The translations under genes and the position numbers were made by a program. Under the pieces are notes generated by a model that saw nothing but the letters and a program-made list of their open reading frames with translations, was not told where the DNA came from and made no database searches. From Halalkalibacter sp. APA_J-10(15) (lineage in GTDB: Bacteria > Bacillota > Bacilli > Bacillales > Bacillaceae_D), in NCBI RefSeq assembly GCF_023017105.1, contig NZ_JALKEV010000011.1:1-64000 (forward strand): a DNA stretch of 64,000 nt, written 5' to 3'. Of the stretch, positions 62,993-64,000 are shown in pieces. Each line of letters starts with the position of its first letter. The first letter of the stretch is position 1.

Positions 62993-64000
62993 ATGAAAAA
63001 AGGATTAAAGCTTTTACTTGCTAGTTTACTTGTATTGTTACTGTTTGTTGTTGCTGCTTGCGGAGGTAACGATGAAGAGCCAGAAAGTACAGAAGGTGAT
63101 GATCAAGCCGAAGAACAGCCCGTTGAAGATGAAAATGATGACAGTGATGAAGTCGCTGTAGAATTATCAGGGGAACTTGTAGTATACTCTTCACGTAATG
63201 AAAATTTCGTACAAGCGTTATTAGACAAGTTTGCAGATGAAACAGGTGTAACTGTTAATGCGTTACATGGTGCTGATCCACTACAAATTGAAGAAGAGCA
63301 AGGCAATGTACAAGCTGACATTTTTATTTCCAATGATCTTGGTGCATTAGAGTATTTGAATGGTCAAGGTTTATTAGTAGGCTTTGATCCAGAAGGTGTT
63401 GAAACGATTGATGAACAGTTTCGTGCAGATGATAATGCGTGGATTGCATTATCAGCAAGAGCACGAGGATTTATTTATAACAAGGATTTAATTTCAGAAG
63501 ATGAAATGCCTACAAGCATGGAGGATTTATTTGACCCAGAATGGGCAAATGTTGAAAATGGATATGCGATTACTCGTGGTGGTAACGGTGGTATGATTGG
63601 AAACGTTTCAGCGCTACGCTATGAGTGGGGCGATGAGCGTACTGCTGAATGGATTACTGCGATTAAAGATAATGCTGCTGGAATTTTTGAAGGGCATGGT
63701 GATATCCGTCGTGCTGTTGGCGCAGGTGAACATGCATTTGGGCTTGTGAATAATTACTATTATCATCAGCAATTAGAAGAGCCATCTGATAATAATGTAG
63801 GATTTATTTATGCAGATCAAGAGGATGGACAAATGGGTGCGATTGCTAATGCAGCTGGTGTTGGCTTAGTAAATGAAGCTCCAAATGCAGAAAATGCTCA
63901 AGCATTTATCGAATGGGTTCTGAATCCAGAGAATCAATTGGCATTTGTCGGTGAATCTCTTGAGGTTCCAATTAACCCAGATCTTGATCCACCGTATGAA
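62993..64000 (+). CDS. Iron(III) ABC transporter substrate-binding lipoprotein (cut by window edge)
   Basis: 336 codons are visible, with no stop before the window ends. A lipoprotein signal ends at VAAC (Cys21), followed by an acidic Glu/Asp linker (to about 55) and an SBP_bac_1/FbpA-like domain: LVVYSSRNENFVQALLDKF, EEEQGNVQADIFISND, GDIRRAVGAGEHAFGLVNNYYYHQQ. The adjacent tyrosines in NNYYYH are where FbpA-type proteins hold Fe3+. GGGGGA lies upstream of the ATG. The permease should be to the right of the window. Confidence 0.88.
   Translation, partial: MKKGLKLLLASLLVLLLFVVAACGGNDEEPESTEGDDQAEEQPVEDENDDSDEVAVELSGELVVYSSRNENFVQALLDKFADETGVTVNALHGADPLQIEEEQGNVQADIFISNDLGALEYLNGQGLLVGFDPEGVETIDEQFRADDNAWIALSARARGFIYNKDLISEDEMPTSMEDLFDPEWANVENGYAITRGGNGGMIGNVSALRYEWGDERTAEWITAIKDNAAGIFEGHGDIRRAVGAGEHAFGLVNNYYYHQQLEEPSDNNVGFIYADQEDGQMGAIANAAGVGLVNEAPNAENAQAFIEWVLNPENQLAFVGESLEVPINPDLDPPYE

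Overview
The window reads as chromosome of a spore-forming member of the Bacillaceae (Firmicutes), probably an alkaliphile related to Halalkalibacter or Alkalihalobacillus. The evidence is low G+C by eye, AGGAGG-type ribosome sites, many TTG and GTG starts, T-tailed terminators, a cobalamin riboswitch, B. subtilis-type gene sets (nagAB with nanE, glutamate synthase, KhtTU, MHYT-GGDEF-EAL), a spore-appendage cluster and very acidic secreted proteins. The alkaliphile assignment is inference. I saw no rRNA or tRNA genes, CRISPR array or prophage.

Layout: 0.3-1.1 kb, a release-factor-like stress protein. 1.3-5.4 kb, a sugar-sensing cassette (binding protein, YesM-type kinase, AraC-type regulator). 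5.6-6.1 kb, mepB. 6.7-10.6 kb, a ChvE/GguA/GguB sugar ABC transporter behind a cre-like site, probably controlled by the cassette. 11-12.6 kb, a membrane chemoreceptor. 12.7-16.3 kb, on the minus strand, an RpiR-type regulator, nagA, nagB and nanE for amino sugars. 16.6-19.1 kb, a HAD phosphatase, a hydroxyacid dehydrogenase and a peroxiredoxin-like protein. 19.3-24.3 kb, a five-gene peptide/nickel-type ABC importer. 24.4-29 kb, a membrane protein of unknown role, gluconate kinase, and a MarR regulator with an MFS exporter. 29.1-31.3 kb, a spore-surface cluster: an Ena-like subunit, a collagen-like protein and a second Cys-rich Ena-like protein. 31.6-32.6 kb, a decayed IS with its target duplication. 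32.6-39.1 kb, an acidic anchored protein, CatE-like dioxygenase, truA, AlkC-like repair protein and KhtT/KhtU K+ efflux. 39.6-44.4 kb, a Cache chemoreceptor and a c-di-GMP enzyme. 44.8-50.9 kb, glutamate synthase. 51-51.6 kb, IS debris. 51.7-58 kb, a cobalamin-riboswitch operon. 58.3-61.4 kb, a soluble chemoreceptor and a NarK-type transporter. 61.6 kb to the end, a Fur-type iron(III) ABC system that runs off the window.

The most interesting system is the cobalamin operon. After the riboswitch come a wall-anchored protein built like mammalian intrinsic factor and transcobalamin (two DUF4430 domains, an alpha/alpha barrel, an LPxTA-like sorting signal), a DUF4430 lipoprotein, and a complete ECF transporter (EcfT, fused EcfA-EcfA', CbrT-like S component). 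This suggests a capture chain for vitamin B12 from wall to membrane.

Two families of non-coding repeats run through the window. One is a GC-rich, roughly 116-bp repeat (four copies) that folds into a long hairpin with compensatory changes between copies. The other has ends of the form G(G/T)(C/G)CACTGAAAAAGT, 10-11 bp target duplications and a habit of inserting in or beside terminators. It ranges from bare palindromes to a 1-kb IS1182-like remnant.
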